From Lepiota brunneoincarnata (Eukaryota > Basidiomycota > Agaricomycetes > Agaricales > Agaricaceae): DNA of 64,000 bases. The position numbers and the translations under genes are program-made. The number at the start of each line of letters is the position of its first letter. Positions within the stretch are counted from its first letter, which is position 1. This document shows, one piece after another, positions 1-12,100 of this stretch. The DNA lies in NCBI GenBank assembly GCA_023014365.1, contig JAEBUN010000050.1, positions 1-64,000 on the forward strand, in the 5' to 3' direction. Below the pieces are notes generated by a model, which made no database searches, had not been told where the DNA came from, and saw nothing but the letters and a program-made list of their open reading frames with translations.

Positions 1-197
1 GCTGTTGAGACCTGGGGTGCTGCGGAACACCCCATGTTGATCGGTGTTAATTAGGGCAGTATTCATGCCTCAAGGCCTGTTCATACAGATAGTGGAACCG
101 ACTAACAGCCCACCCATGGATTCGATTCATGAGATTGGATTTGAGTATAAAGAGATCCCAGGAGCTGCTCTGCGAGTAAGGTGCCATCCAAACCATC

Positions 198-773
198 ATG
201 CAGTTCAAGTTCTCCGCTCTCTCTTTAAACCTCCTCGTAGCCCTCCAGGTCATTGATGCTCGTGCTGCCCCTCAGGTCGGTCTCGCACCACAATAAATAC
301 AGACTATTGTGCGGATGTAGTGCCCACACAGGAATCAAGAGTTTCATCGCGCGAGGTGAGCAGAGGTCATCGTAAAACTTATTGGACATTGCTCATTCAC
401 TTTCCAGGCTGCTGATTTCCTTGCCTCTCACGAGGAACTCGCGCGGTGGCTCGCTGACACAGACGCAGAGCTTACCTTTGTCGGCAAGCCCTTCAACCCG
501 CTTGCAGGACGCTCGGCACAGAACACAGTGGTCGTTTACTGTAACCAGGTCACTGGTACTTTCTGTGGCGGGCAGTGCACAACGTACAATGGCGGCGCAA
601 CGTGCCTCAATGCGCCGGGCACGCAGTGCCTGAGTGCGACCCACGATGTTGGGTTCTATAATACCTCAGGCTGCAGGGGCACTTGCAACCAGCTCTCAGG
701 CTGTCGAGGCCCAATGGACCGTAACTTCTGCTACACTCCTGGTACTCAATCTATCGCGGTTTCCAACGCTTGA
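198..773 (+). CDS. Small secreted cysteine-rich protein
   Basis: Proposed exons 198-275, 332-355 and 408-773 give 155 residues. The first exon encodes a classic signal peptide (MQFKFSALSLNLLVALQ, then an ARAAP cleavage region). Both introns (56 and 52 nt) are GT...AG and the 24-nt middle exon keeps the frame (ESRVSSRE). The mature C-terminal half is Cys/Gly/Asn-rich with nine cysteines (for example VVVYCNQ, FCGGQC, SGCRGTC, NFCYTPGTQ), a layout I associate with small secreted proteins of Agaricomycetes. Function is unknown; such proteins act outside the cell, sometimes as effectors, but nothing here shows that. Nine cysteines is an odd number; a Tyr (VGFYNTSGC) sits where I would expect a paired Cys. 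A simpler model with one 132-nt intron (276-407) is also in frame. Confidence 0.72.
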
Positions 774-2213
774 ATGTCACGGTAGCGTGAGTTGGGGAGG
801 AGTTTTATTAACCTTACGGTTGAAACCAATACTGTAGGCAAGGTCAGAACCTTGGCTCTGTGTTTTTTCGGCGGTAGGGAGACGTGTAAAGAGTTTCATG
901 TAGGGTATATTGTAAGGATTTAAATGTCCCAATTGACTGTGAGATAATTGTCGTCGCGCTTCGTGCGACCACTCAAGTGGTCACCAGTGATGCATTGATG
1001 GTTCGAAAATAACTCCAATTCCGCGAGCAAGTAATCTTTGGTTGAGTTGCTTTTGGTAGTGGACAGAGCGGACATATCGCCTCGGAGGAAAGGGGTCTCG
1101 CGGTGGAGGTCGTGTGGATATTTTACCAAGCAGCTTTCTCTCATTCGCCCATCATGGGAATGGCGAGCATCGGATGGCACGGGGAGGCGCATGATCACTG
1201 GAGAGGAAGCCAGTCACATTCCATAAACCTGGCCTTCGACACGGCCTTTGAAATTTGAAACATGAACTATTTAGGCTGGCTCCGTGGCTTGAACCAAACA
1301 GCTTGCATCAGTTCAATCTCGATAGTTTGGGGTCCGTGGCGATCGTGTACCAATTGATCCTGTATACACTGTACAGTGGGATTTTGGGTTCGGCCGCAGG
1401 TAAATTGCTGGCATCAAACCAATATCTCTCGTCCCGAGTTTTCACTGGTGGGTCCCCATCTGACAAAGGCATCTGTGAGGGAAATTGCACCTGCTGAAAT
1501 TTCCATTTTCATCCTCATCGCATCCCTGATTTGGATCTTTATATTTTCTGTGGATGAATCCGAAGATCTTGTACTACATACCTCAATGCACTGAGAATCT
1601 CGCGAGGCAAGTCTGCATTTCTTTAACAGTGGTATAATAATGCCTCACTGAATGTCCTGCAAATAGCTACCCGAAACCTTTCAAGTGTGTGGTTTCGCCT
1701 CGATCACAGAAGCACAACGGGCTGGTGTAGCCTGTAGGACGCTATGACGAATGAAAATTATTACTACATGTCCTCAATATATGACTCCTTTGAACCTCCA
1801 TTTCTGTTATAAACTATCTATTAAGAAAGTTGCTAGGAGGTCTTCTCCAGTTCATCCAATATTGCTGGTTGGTATATGGGATCGCTGTAAATTTCAGACT
1901 TAGACATGTCGCTCTTGCTAATGCCTCACATCATCGTTCGTGGTGCGTCTGCAACGGAGTGGATCCTCCACATTCGGGTGATCTTCGACGATTGTATCAT
2001 AGCGAGTAGCACGTCCCTCCGTGGTTACATTCTAGTAATGACTATTGGTGAAGAAGACAAGGGAGGTTTTATAATAGAGGGCTCATAGTCCCCGCGTTAT
2101 CATTCGTGGATAGTACATCATATGACTAGATACGTGTTTCTCTGTAGATGGTCGCAATAGTAGAGAACGGCCGGTCCCACGATGAAATCAGCAAAAATTG
2201 TCGTTCAAAAAAT
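774..2213. other. Intergenic stretch without recognisable gene
   Basis: Only short ORFs (up to about 90 codons) that overlap on both strands are present. I see no domain, splice-supported chain or RNA gene here. It separates the secreted-protein gene from the 3' end of the carrier gene on the other strand. Confidence 0.5.
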
Positions 2214-3533
2214 CTACTTTGCTCTACTGGATTGCGCTCTAAATGGATCTACAGATCTTCCCCATTCCATCCCCCAAAATACTCGCTCAACCCATTCAAA
2301 AGTCAAGAAAATAATAGCCACTACTCGGTATCGATCCTAGCCACCGTAATTCCACACCCAGCATACAACCCTCTCACCCCACCCCTTCCCATACATCTCT
2401 CTAAACGTCCCCAAAAACGTTGCCGGCTTCGCATTCCCAAGCTTCCTCCCCCCCCTCCCACTCATCGGCCTCAACTCCTCCTCAGTCTGCATCGCACTCT
2501 TCACCGTATCCGCAGGAAACAAAACCAAATTAAAACATCGCACCCGCACACGCACCCGAAATCGCAGGACTCCATCGGCTTGAGCGCAGCTTCCAACCTC
2601 ACACTCGCAGACTCGGGCGAGATACCCTGTTCGCGAAGACGTCGAGAGACGAGGAGCCTGGCGGACGTATGTCTTTGTACCGAACCATGCTGCGCCGCCA
2701 CCAGTTTCAACGGATGAGGGTGGCCGGTTTGGCCGAGCCAGAGGCCGCGGACGCCAGTTGTGTGCGGAGGATGAGGTGAGGACGGAGATGGGGCCAGGCG
2801 GTCGTTTGGGAGGAATAGTTCTTGCCGAGACTGTTGCTGTTGCGGGTTGTTGAAGAGGCGGCGGATTGGGCAACAACAAGTTGTTGTACCTGCATTTTAC
2901 ATTTCACCAGTTCCACTGGGGTCCTTGTGTCCAGGTAAGGAGATGAGATGACGGGAAAGAAGGAGAAGGGAGAGAGAGGGAGAGGGAGAGCTCACAAGAC
3001 GAAACTCGTGATAGCACCCGCACCGGCAGCGGCAATCGTAAGCTGTGAAAGCGGAAGCTGGTATTCAGGTGACTTGTTCGTCACCTTCTTGATCACATTC
3101 TGCAACTCGCGATACGAGAGAAAGAGCGAGGCATTTTCGGCCATGGCACCTGCTACAGGTGCGGGTAAGCCCTATACCAAATACGTGCCCACCTCATGTG
3201 AGTTAGATGGGAGAGGAAAGGAAAGTAGATGCTCACGCGATACAACCCTCGAAACCCCTCATACTTCCACGTCTTGTACAAACAATCCAAAGGCCCATTG
3301 AACCTCGCAGTCGCGTCTAGCACCTGTGCCTGCAGCCGGACCTTGGTCAAGTCGAATGGATGCTCAAACACTTTCGACACCATCCCCGCAATCTGCAAGA
3401 ACAATCTGAGTATCACTGGTGTGTAGTTATGAGGAAGAGGACGCACACCACCAAACAAAATATCCTTTGCCACTTTTACAGTCGCCGAGTCCTCTGTCCT
3501 ACCACCGCCAATGTCATGGTGCTCGTTCACCAT
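2214..3533 (-). pseudogene. Mitochondrial ornithine carrier (ORT1/ARG11-like), frameshifted last exon
   Basis: Minus-strand exons 3447-3533, 3237-3392, 2996-3171 and about 2214-2923 encode a mitochondrial carrier of the inner membrane. The first three exons are clean: start MVNEHHDIGG, carrier signature HPFDLTKVRLQAQ, then SYRELQNVIKKVTNK. The second repeat starts TPVELVKCKMQ and the third has FPADTVKSAMQTEEE; GLWLGQTG and ETGGGAAWFGTK sit between. This order and these motifs match the ornithine/citrulline-type exchanger used in arginine metabolism. In the last exon the conserved pieces fall in all three frames, needing at least six 1-2 nt indels, so as read it cannot make a full carrier. It ends at a TAG at 2214-2216. 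Either a young pseudogene or an error-rich stretch of assembly. The introns are 54, 65 and 72 nt. Confidence 0.75.
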
Positions 3534-3956
3534 CTCTGCGTCTCTTCAAGGTGTATAGTATCTCTCACGGACAGTCGTCGTTGTGTTCAGACTTGCAGCG
3601 ATGGCATTGAGAGGGGGTGCAAAGAGGTAATGCAAACGAGTGGATGCAGGGTAACCTTGCTGTAGAGCTAACAAATTAAAAGTCGTGTGTTAATGCTCCG
3701 GCCTGGCCATTCCCCCGATCACTCCGGGCCCCTCGGAACTGATTCTCCGGAAACCGCTCAGGTCCTCATCTCTATTGGGGGGGTATACTTTATGCTGGCC
3801 AAAATGCTCTACCTAGTCCACAGACTATTAAACTGAGCCCCAAGATAAACATTAAGTCATTAAACGAGTGGTTGATGGGTCAAGGTCAAACAGAAACCCA
3901 GCTCCACGAAATCATCCCGAAGACCTAATTGATCTTCATGCATACAGCAACCCAGG
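3534..3956. other. Intergenic gap between two minus-strand genes
   Basis: 423 nt between the start of the carrier gene and the stop of the coiled-coil gene. It should hold the carrier promoter and the neighbour's 3' UTR. It has a G8 run near 3777-3784 but no motif I can call. Confidence 0.4.
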
Positions 3957-6066
3957 TTACCAGTTCCATTCGTCGTCGTCATCGTCCCCCGTCTGCTTCA
4001 AGGTCCTTGCTACATCCCTTGGCAGGCCCATTTCACTCATACCAGGACTCGCCCCAGGTTGGGTCTGCTTGTGTGTCTTCGCAGGGACTAACAAGGCAGT
4101 GTCAAGCCTAACCGTATCCTCGTCGTCATCCAACAACGATGTCGGACTCGGGCTCGGGTTGGGTGAAGCCGGTGATGACATGGTGACACTCGGTGTGCGT
4201 ACAACGCTCGCACTAGTCGCGCTAGCGCCAGCAACTGTCGAAGGTGGAGGTGACGTCAAGACAGATACAATGGACTGTGACACATCCGCTAATAAGAGCG
4301 AGGCACGCTTTTGGCTCTTCGTGAATCTGTCCAGGAACCAAGACAATGAATGAACGAGAATATACTATAAAGGGATATGTAAAACGCACGTAGAACTCCG
4401 TTGCAGCTGTCCCAACTTTTTCCCCACACTATCCATCCATGAGCTGACAGGGGGCGGGGAAACAGCACCAGCCGCAAAGGAGCCAAGACCTGGTATCGAA
4501 GCCATTGGAGGCAAACCTCCTACACCGTTGGAATTCAAATTCGACCTCTTGCTTGTCGAGTCTGCTACAACTTCTTTCCTAGTCCCATCTAACGGAAGGA
4601 ACGAGGGGGACGCAGAACGGGGCGACGGGCTGGCATTGGCCCCTCTTAAAGGTGGAGAAAGTAGCGCGGACGGCGAAAGTGTCGAAAAGTCCATGTGTTC
4701 TGGATCAAGTCGCATGGAAGCATCGCGGGACCTCCGGCGGTGTGCTTTTATCGCTTTAACACTCGAACTCCACGTTTCCCCTTCTACACACAAATCCAGC
4801 TCGCCCTTGCCCCTTTCTGCTGTACCATCCTGGGGTGATATCGGACACGGCCGAGATTGGTGACTTTGAGACCGTTGCTTTCTATACTTCTGTTTGTGAA
4901 ACTCGGGATTTGGGCTCATGGTTGGCGTGGCTCCTGTGTCGCGCACCATTAAGACTTGGGCATTGTCGCTACTGTCCTCATCATCCTCCTGAATTTCTTC
5001 TTGATCACTGGGAGATGCATAGACGAATTCCTCTCCAAAAGACGACACCGATGACTGGGAGAATCGCGTAGTAGATTTAGTTGCATATGTCGATATCGAC
5101 GAGTCTGATTCCCTTGTCAAGTGGGATCTGCGAGTAGAGGGCGACAGGGATGGTGGTTTGTGTTTTGGCGTGGACACGGGTATGGGGCAGGGCTTGGTAT
5201 GGGGTGTGGAAGCGGGAGATGTTTTAGGGTCCGCCATGGAGAAACCGGCGGCGAAGAACCTGCTCATTTCTTGCATGCCTTCCCTAAGTCCTTCAAGGAC
5301 AGCCGGGCCGGGAACTACCTCGCTGTGACTTGGTGCGGTGGTGTCATTACTGAGGGATGTGGCTGGGTTCAGGCCACACTCAAGTCCCCTGTTCACGATG
5401 CGTTCCCATTTACGTTTCACTAGTACAGTACGTAAGTGATGAGCAAGGAACGAAAGCACGATGAAGCATACGTTGCAAAAGCTCAGCTTCATGAATCACC
5501 AGCTGCGACCGCAGTTCAAGGCATTTGGATTCCTTCTGCGCGATAAAGTGCAAGAGATCCGCGTGTCTGTAGCAGGAGCCCGACGACCGTTCAACTTGTT
5601 GACCTCACACACCAGAAACTCGCTCAACAAGAAAGACGCACTTTTCTGTCAAGGTCAACGGTGGTCGTTCCCTCGGTGCGGGGGTTCCGGGAACCGATGT
5701 TGACGTGGCAGGAAGCGGCACGGCACCTGCTCTACGCCTCGTCTGCGTTCCCTCAGCTGCCACCTGCCTCGGGGCGACCCATCCATTAAGAACGCCCAGC
5801 GAGTTCCTGCGCGGCAGCGCACCACGTCGTGGACCATCTGTTGAGTCAGGTGGGAAGTATGATATCGATGACTGACGTCGCGGTGTAATTGCCGAGGTCG
5901 AGGTTGACGGTGAGCTTGTGGCCAGGGAGAAGCGTTTTGGGTTGCGGAGACTAGATGGTGGAGGTGGTGGTGTGGAAAGGAGATCATTTGTAGGTGTTGT
6001 GGTTATCTGCTGCACAGGACTTATGAGGTGAAGAGGACGAGGTGGATGGTGGTGGTGGGTTGTCAT
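3957..6066 (-). CDS. Coiled-coil, Ser/Pro-rich fungal protein of unknown function
   Basis: Four exons on the minus strand (5609-6066, 5472-5566, 4390-5419, 3957-4326) join in frame into 650 residues, with introns of 42, 52 and 63 nt. The N-terminus is low-complexity (His/Pro/Ser/Thr) with RRQSSISYF. A short helical segment around residues 145-200 (LTEKCVFLVERV, HADLLHFIAQKESKCLELRS, LKRKWERIVNRG) looks like a coiled coil. The rest is Ser/Pro-rich and acidic, with a second conserved helical segment TKSQKRASLLLADVSQSI near residue 530 and an acidic C-terminal tail ending EWNW. The pattern resembles a conserved family of fungal proteins without known function (possibly the DUF4048 group, from memory). 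Likely cytosolic; no signal peptide or membrane segment. The start Met follows a 123-bp gap shared with the GH16 gene. Confidence 0.78.
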
Positions 6067-6189
6067 GGTCGTAAAAAGGAAACCATCAATTCAATCATAT
6101 TGCTAAATTTAAATTTAAAATATATCCTATCACACCAGTATTTATACCCTTCCAACCCTCTCAATGCTTCGTCAACCTGGTCCCAACAT
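6067..6189. promoter_or_regulatory. Divergent promoter region of coiled-coil and GH16 genes
   Basis: Only 123 bp separate the start codons of the two head-to-head genes. The stretch is AT-rich near 6105-6125 (TAAATTTAAATTTAAAATATA). No specific activator site can be named from sequence alone. Confidence 0.4.
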
Positions 6190-7848
6190 ATGCCCTTGTG
6201 GTCACTCTTTCACCTTCTTTTTCTCGTACGCTCGACGACGACATACGACCTCGTACGCGACCACTCTGGCATCCGGTTCTTTGACCGTTGGGACTTCTAC
6301 GGAAACTATGATAATTTAACCCTAGGTCAGCCAGGACTTTTCTGCTGTGTCGCTCCGACTCACTTGAGATAACTCGTAGGAGACGTGGTGTGGCTCAACC
6401 GTGACGACGCATTCCGTCAAAACCTTGCGTACATCAACCCAGCAGGCCACGTCGTTCTCAGAGTGGACAACTTGCACAATGTTGAATACAACCAAAAACG
6501 AGCCTCGGTGCGTCCCTGTTCAATGTCAACACCTCACGGACAGCACTTACAGGGTGCTCAGATCCGGATAACAAGCCAGGATAGCTATGCTGTGGGTAGC
6601 CTGTGGTTAACCGACATGGTCCACCTGCCGTTCGGGTGCTCCGTCTGGCCTGCGTTCTGGACCAAAGGGCCCGCATGGCCAGACGACGGCGAAATCGAGT
6701 AGGTCTCTTCCGCACTTCCATTGCCTGAAATTTTTCAAACGGGATCAAGTATAATAGAAGCCATCAACCTCATGGATCACAACCAAATGGCTCTCCACAC
6801 CACACCAGGCTGTTTCCACTCCACTCCACCCAACCAAATCGGTACCTCAGGTGACTTTGACTGCTCGACACCTTCAGGCTGTACAGTTGCCGAACTCGCG
6901 CCGAATAGCTACGGCCCGGGATTTTCAGAGGCTGGTGGGGGCGTGTTCGCCGCCCAGTTCGATGTGGCTGGGTAGGTATTTATATTCTTGATTTGGGACA
7001 AAAATAGACTCACCGCATATTGCAATCTGTAGAATTTTGTGAGTACTCTTGCATACTTTCCCAAGCCCTTATCTTATCCATGGGCTACCCATACCTAGTA
7101 TATGGTTCTGGAGTGTAAGTGGAATATCTATTCTCATCCTGTCGAGCTTACATCTTTATTCTGCAGAGACCGAATATCCCAAACTCGATCCGAACATCCA
7201 CCCGCGCGTCCTCAATCGACATTTCCGACTGGGGCCCACCATCCGCAAGCTACCCGGCTATGACTTGTGACATCACCAAATTCTTCAGTCCACAAAACTT
7301 GGTGTTAGACATCACCCTTTGCGGCACCTGGTGTGTACAATCGTCCAAATCTTCCCCCCTCTTGGCCAACGCTTACGCCGTGGTCGCAGGGCAGGCCTAC
7401 CAGAACAATACCTCCCCCAATGCGCTCCCATGGGCCCAACAAGCCTTTGCGTACGTCCACTACATACCCTACCAATCCTTCCCGAAACCGTTAGCTAACT
7501 CACGTCACAAAGTACAACGATAACGTAGTCGGCCCCGGGTCCCACTACGACAACGCCTTCTTCGAAATTTCTTACATTCGCGCATACACTACCGGGGGAG
7601 TTGTACCAGTCCCTACTGCACCCGCAGCTGCAGCTGCCTTTTTACGTTCAAGTGCCACCATTGCTATCAACACTGCAGTCACTCAGACACAAGGCGTTGT
7701 GCCTCTAGCGACGGGCCCTACATATCCGAATAGCGGCACAAGGGCGAATGCAGGTCTTGGGTCTGGTCTGCGCGGGAACGGATTGGTGTCGTGGAGTATT
7801 TTTTTGGTCCTGACAGTTCTGGTATCTTCGGATTGGTGTGGTGGGTGA
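6190..7848 (+). CDS. GH16 endo-beta-1,3(4)-glucanase (laminarinase type), secreted
   Basis: Nine exons (6190-6325, 6380-6507, 6562-6698, 6750-6971, 7033-7038, 7099-7114, 7167-7330, 7390-7450, 7513-7848) join in frame into 401 residues. Introns are 51-62 nt. An N-terminal signal peptide (MPLWSLFHLLFLV) precedes YDLVRDHSG and FFDRWDFYG, typical of fungal Lam16A-like GH16 enzymes. The catalytic ExDxxE motif EIDIIE falls at about residues 132-137 (nucleophile E132, acid/base E137), followed by HTTPGCF, the Trp-rich IWFWS strand, DWGPPSASYP and NVVGPGSHYDNAFFEI. The expected role is hydrolysis of beta-1,3/1,4 or 1,3/1,6 glucans outside the cell or at the wall. The C-terminus is Ala/Ser/Thr-rich and ends in a hydrophobic stretch (SWSIFLVLTVLVSS), suggesting a GPI or membrane anchor. 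Exon 5 is only 6 nt. Confidence 0.9.
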
Positions 7849-8123
7849 GTAGATATTAATAAGTTCTTTGGTACTTTTATTGCTGTATCTGCCCTTCTTC
7901 CCCTTATAAAATTTCAATCCCATGTCCTCCTTGGAGCAGAGTATTACCTCCACCAATCTACATATGTCTTGTGCCATTTGCCACAAACGCGAGGACTCGA
8001 AATCCCCCCCTGCCTCCATCAGATGTTTCATCGACCCTGATTTCGCTCGCATAGCTGGGTAGGAATGAATCGTCCAAGAGGAGCAGGCAGACTCGCGCCA
8101 CAGATTCTGATGCTCCGACGGGC

Positions 8124-8143
8124 GGGGGGGGGGGGGGGGGGGG
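8124..8143 (+). repeat. Poly-G run (20 G)
   Basis: Uninterrupted mononucleotide run in a gene-free stretch. Length is likely variable and prone to sequencing error. Confidence 0.9.
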
Positions 8144-10764
8144 CACACTGGTTGGCAGTATTTATTAATCAACCCTGTCTGCGATATCCCCACTTAATGT
8201 CCAGGAATCCTTTCTCTACACTCCGGAAGCTTCAACGCTGCAAATTTCCGGAGATCGAGAAAGATGGAACCCCTTGAGAATACTCTTCGATAGGTTGCTC
8301 ATGTGGTGATTCAATCTTGAAGCATTACTGTAGCTAAATCGAGTCCCCGGACATAACAATCTCTAGTCAGAACGCAGAACGACTGAGCCAGGTGAGCAAA
8401 ACATGTTAGATCCAACCTCGGTGTCTACCTACCAATAGCAATCGAAACACTCAAATCGCTCCGGGTAGCATATGATTAATGTACCAGCCGCTATTATCAG
8501 CCGCCATCACCACCAATCGACGGCATTATACTGTACATCTATTCAGCTGTTGAGGCGACATACCACCGAGTTAAAAAAGGAAAAAACCAGCACGCGCTTG
8601 CCCTCCAAACCCTGTTCATAACCCGGTCAATTTACGCGCAGTTTGGTCAGCAATTAGCAGCAAACGCAAAGGATGCCGCGCCCCGCCAAGGTATGCTGAA
8701 CATTCCATATGTCCATCCGTCTACTTATTGAAGCCAATAGCTATCCGCCGACCAGAATAAACCACCCGATTCCCCAGAAAGGGTAGGATTAGACAATCTC
8801 TTAGACTCTTGAACTCCTCCGCACACATGATATTATGATGCAGGCGAGCCCCGGAGGCATCATATTGTTCAGCGGTGCAGTGGCTTGGCCTCCGATCGCC
8901 CAGGATTCCGGAGGAAAACCTCGGGCACAGGGGAATAAGGATGCAGGACGAAACAATCAGCATGCGGAACGAAAGGATGTGGGTGTGGGAACGTCGTAAG
9001 TGCGCCCACTTATGGCAGCGCTCGCTAAGGACGACTTGCAGGGACACGTAGTGACACTGAACGGGACCAACGTCTATTTGGGGGGACTGATGAGTTCGAC
9101 CCACCTAGCTACCGTAGACATGAACCAACTACCTGCTATGTCAAAGTGGTCTGATTCTTGGTGTAGGCCAGATCTGGGGTAGTAAATGCCTAAGTTTGAC
9201 GAACCCTGGGCAGAACTGTTTCTGCTGCTGCCTCAAGCCGGGTATGGTTATTCCAATTTTCAACGATACCGACGTTTCCCCAATCACAACAGTCCACGAG
9301 TCAATGACCACTAGTGTTCGGCGGGGCGATAGTGATTGTATGTTTGGCAGAGGCCCCGGACACGGCAGCAAACCCGTTTGGGAGAGAGAAGTGATATGCT
9401 ATACGCGCGAACAAGAGTAAACACACTTGCCCAGCTAGGATAAGTTACCAAATGATACACGGGTCCTTGATAATTATCCAGGGAATTGAGAATATGTTGC
9501 GCCAGGAAGTAAATACATGGCTACAGAGGTCCGAGGACAGTGAGAAACTAAAATTCTGGGCCACTCGCTCGTCGTAGACGTTTTACTCTTCTGTCAAATT
9601 TCTCAAACATACCACTCCCGCCACTCCTCTTTCCATATTAATATACCTTCCTTGAAACAGGAGAACTCATAAAACCGCATATTCATAGTGTGTAAGGTGG
9701 TGGTTTCAAGGTCGAGTGAGCAGTCCAAGCTGATGGAAGCAATGAAGTTGGGAGGACTCGAAGTAGAAACATGTCCATAACGGCAGTGATAATACTCATG
9801 CTGCTCAAGAGTTAGGTGCCAGAGTGGATGGCACAGCAGGTATAGTACACGACGCTGCCAGGAGTGACCGGCTTTAATCAAATTGCCGTTGGTGGGCGCC
9901 ATGCGGCGCCGGCAGGCTGAGGCAAACCCCATATCCTAGCTTTCTTTTACCACTACATAGCCGGTGTGATGGTGGGTCCGTGTAATTTAGGACCAGATCA
10001 GTGTTTCCTCGTAAAAGTTAGACCATTTCTGTATTGGCAACCGTGTCCTATGGAGTATAAGGGGAAATGCATTATCAAGGGTATAGGTTCGACCTGCCCC
10101 AACAATACAGGGACCATGGCCCCACACACCACTAACCCAGAGTGATGACCCTGAGCCGTTACCACTGATTGATGGTATATATCCTGCAGGTGCTGAGGAG
10201 ATAGCCACGAAAAAAAGAAACCTCCGCCATTCTCTTGCTCTTTCAACGCCTGCACACAATTCAATAATTCTATGTGGTGTCAGTGTAGCAATTAGCAACC
10301 AAGTGTAAACAATGCCACCAAGAGATGACAAGGTAACCATATGACTGAACCCCCTCATACATTGATTTGTTGATAAATCCCAGAAGCAGATCAGCTTGAA
10401 AAATAAGTCACCCACCGCATATTTCAGGAGTTCGGACACTTCGAACGGCGTGATAGATGAAAATAAAGTCATCCAGGATTTCATGGAAAAAACGAGAAAA
10501 AGGGAGCCATATCATGAGCATTTGCCAGACATATCAGGAAAGCATGCAACGCATGCTTTCCGACAGGTGCAAATGGCTATATATTTTGGATTACATGAAG
10601 AGAAGCAGACTCTTCAGCCCGTGAGAAGCGCCGAAACGAAACAGAAACCAAAACGAAACAGAAACAAAACACAACCAAAACAGCGCTAACACATCCAAAC
10701 AAAGGGCGAGTGTGGTTGACGGAACAACCACTGGGCTTCGAAAACCAAGAAAGACAAGTTATTT

Positions 10765-10766
<2 letters not shown>

Positions 10767-10796
<30 letters not shown>
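10767..10796 (+). repeat. (GA)n microsatellite
   Basis: About 15 uninterrupted GA units in non-coding DNA. Confidence 0.9.
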
Positions 10797-10798
<2 letters not shown>

Positions 10799-11649
10799 AA
10801 TATCAGGAAGGAGTTTATGGGTCCTATATTGACTGGAGAACTCATCTCCCAGGTTTGTACCTTTATACACAAGATAACTATGATTATTTTTATGTTTCTT
10901 ACGCCGAAACGGATCCGAGCTTCTTGATCCGGGGTTCGATCTGGGTTCGGGTTTCGGGTTCCGAGCGCTACGAGAGGTGGCATGGGGCGGTCATGTGTAG
11001 CCGCATGCCCACCTCTACACACGTGTACAACATTCCGAAGGGGAAGGGGCCAAAAATCAAAAGGCTCCAAAATAGCAAATACAGAGCCCCCAAGCGAGTC
11101 GCCGGGGCAAGTTGATGCAGTATGGGGTGAAGCAACCGGGGTTGTGCCTCGGATTGCCTTGGCAAAGGAGAATCCAACCAATCTCCGAGAACCTCTGCAA
11201 TGACAGTGCGACTAAACACAGCACGCTGGCCAAACGCCGCAATTATGCCATCGCTGAACGCGACCGGTAGTGTTCCACATTAACCGACAACAGAAGCGCG
11301 TGGTAGAGGCTGCACCATAGGGTGTCTGCTTGATGAAGTGTGCAAGGACCAAGGCCGTCAAGAGGATGGCGCCATTTGAGGTTTTGCCTAGGAAGGATCT
11401 GGATTTGAAGGGTATGGGTTCACCAGGCAAGGGAGATCGGTTCGTCACTGAGAGTTCACGCGCATCCATTCGGATCGCCCATCAACTTGAAGCGGAAAAG
11501 TAATACGTTTATTCTCGATGTCTACAATGTCCGCAGCCAACGCATATTCGCAGACAAACGAGGCACAGCACTTTATGTCATATGCCTTCTCATCAAACCT
11601 CCAGACCCAACAGCAAGTGAATCCAGGCAGGCTTGACCCTCACTCTCCG

Positions 11650-12100
11650 GCTCATCTCGGCGGCACTGCAGAGATCAGAGAATGCAACAATCTCACACAA
11701 GTCATTCTCCTTTCCCTCACAGGACTCCACCATCTCAGAGCCTTGGTATTTTGGAGAATCTCAGCCGTGGTGAGGTTGAAGGTGCAGGGAGTTGCAAGCA
11801 CACTGAATGGAAAGGACCAGTATATCCTCATGATTTACTACTTGAATCGCTAACTTGTCCAACTCAAGCAGATGTCGTTTTCTCCAGATTACCCTGTCTC
11901 TCGAAGTTCGGACGAACGCCAGAGCCCAATGATGTCATTACGCTACTACCCACGTATTCCCGTTATATGACCTCCGCTTTATAATGTTGGATAGGAACCA
12001 GCCACCTAAGATCCAAAGCTGTCAAGATCGCCCAAAATATAGGCCCAAAATCAAGAAAAAGGCAGGTGTAGTTTGACGGTCATAGTAACTCTCCGGATCG
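11650..12100 (+). repeat. Dispersed copy of the 20.15-20.56 kb segment
   Basis: Diverged direct similarity to 20150-20560: shared blocks include the stretch around CACAGGACTCCACCATCTC (compare TGATAGGACTCCAGCAG), GGTATTTTGGAG, TCCTCATGATTTACT and TTGGATAGGAACCAGCC, in the same order. The matching copy lies immediately upstream of the first decayed carrier copy, so this is an older fragment of the same duplicated segment. No open frame is conserved. Confidence 0.6.

Larger units (their letters stand above)
7849..11649. other. Gene-poor stretch
   Basis: No ORF here resembles a known family. The longest (165 codons on the minus strand, 9987-10484) overlaps shorter ORFs and shows no motif or plausible splice chain. 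It contains a G20 run (8124-8143) and a GA dinucleotide repeat (10767-10796). Confidence 0.5.

Noticed and set aside
6028..6372. GH16 start at the upstream Met (6028)
   Set aside because: That Met precedes the signal peptide by 54 codons and overlaps the start of the divergent gene; the Met at 6190 directly begins the signal peptide.
9987..10484. 165-codon minus-strand ORF as a gene
   Set aside because: No domain, overlapping ORF in another frame of the same strand, no splice chain and no coding-like motif; treated as chance.
10933..10945. GGTTCGATCTGG as tRNA B box
   Set aside because: No matching A box or acceptor-stem pairing upstream; no tRNA fold could be drawn. Other GGTTCRA hits in the window failed in the same way.
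10921..10970. TCGGGTTTCGGGTT-like stretch as telomeric repeat
   Set aside because: Irregular, only a few units, and not the TTAGGG repeat of basidiomycetes.
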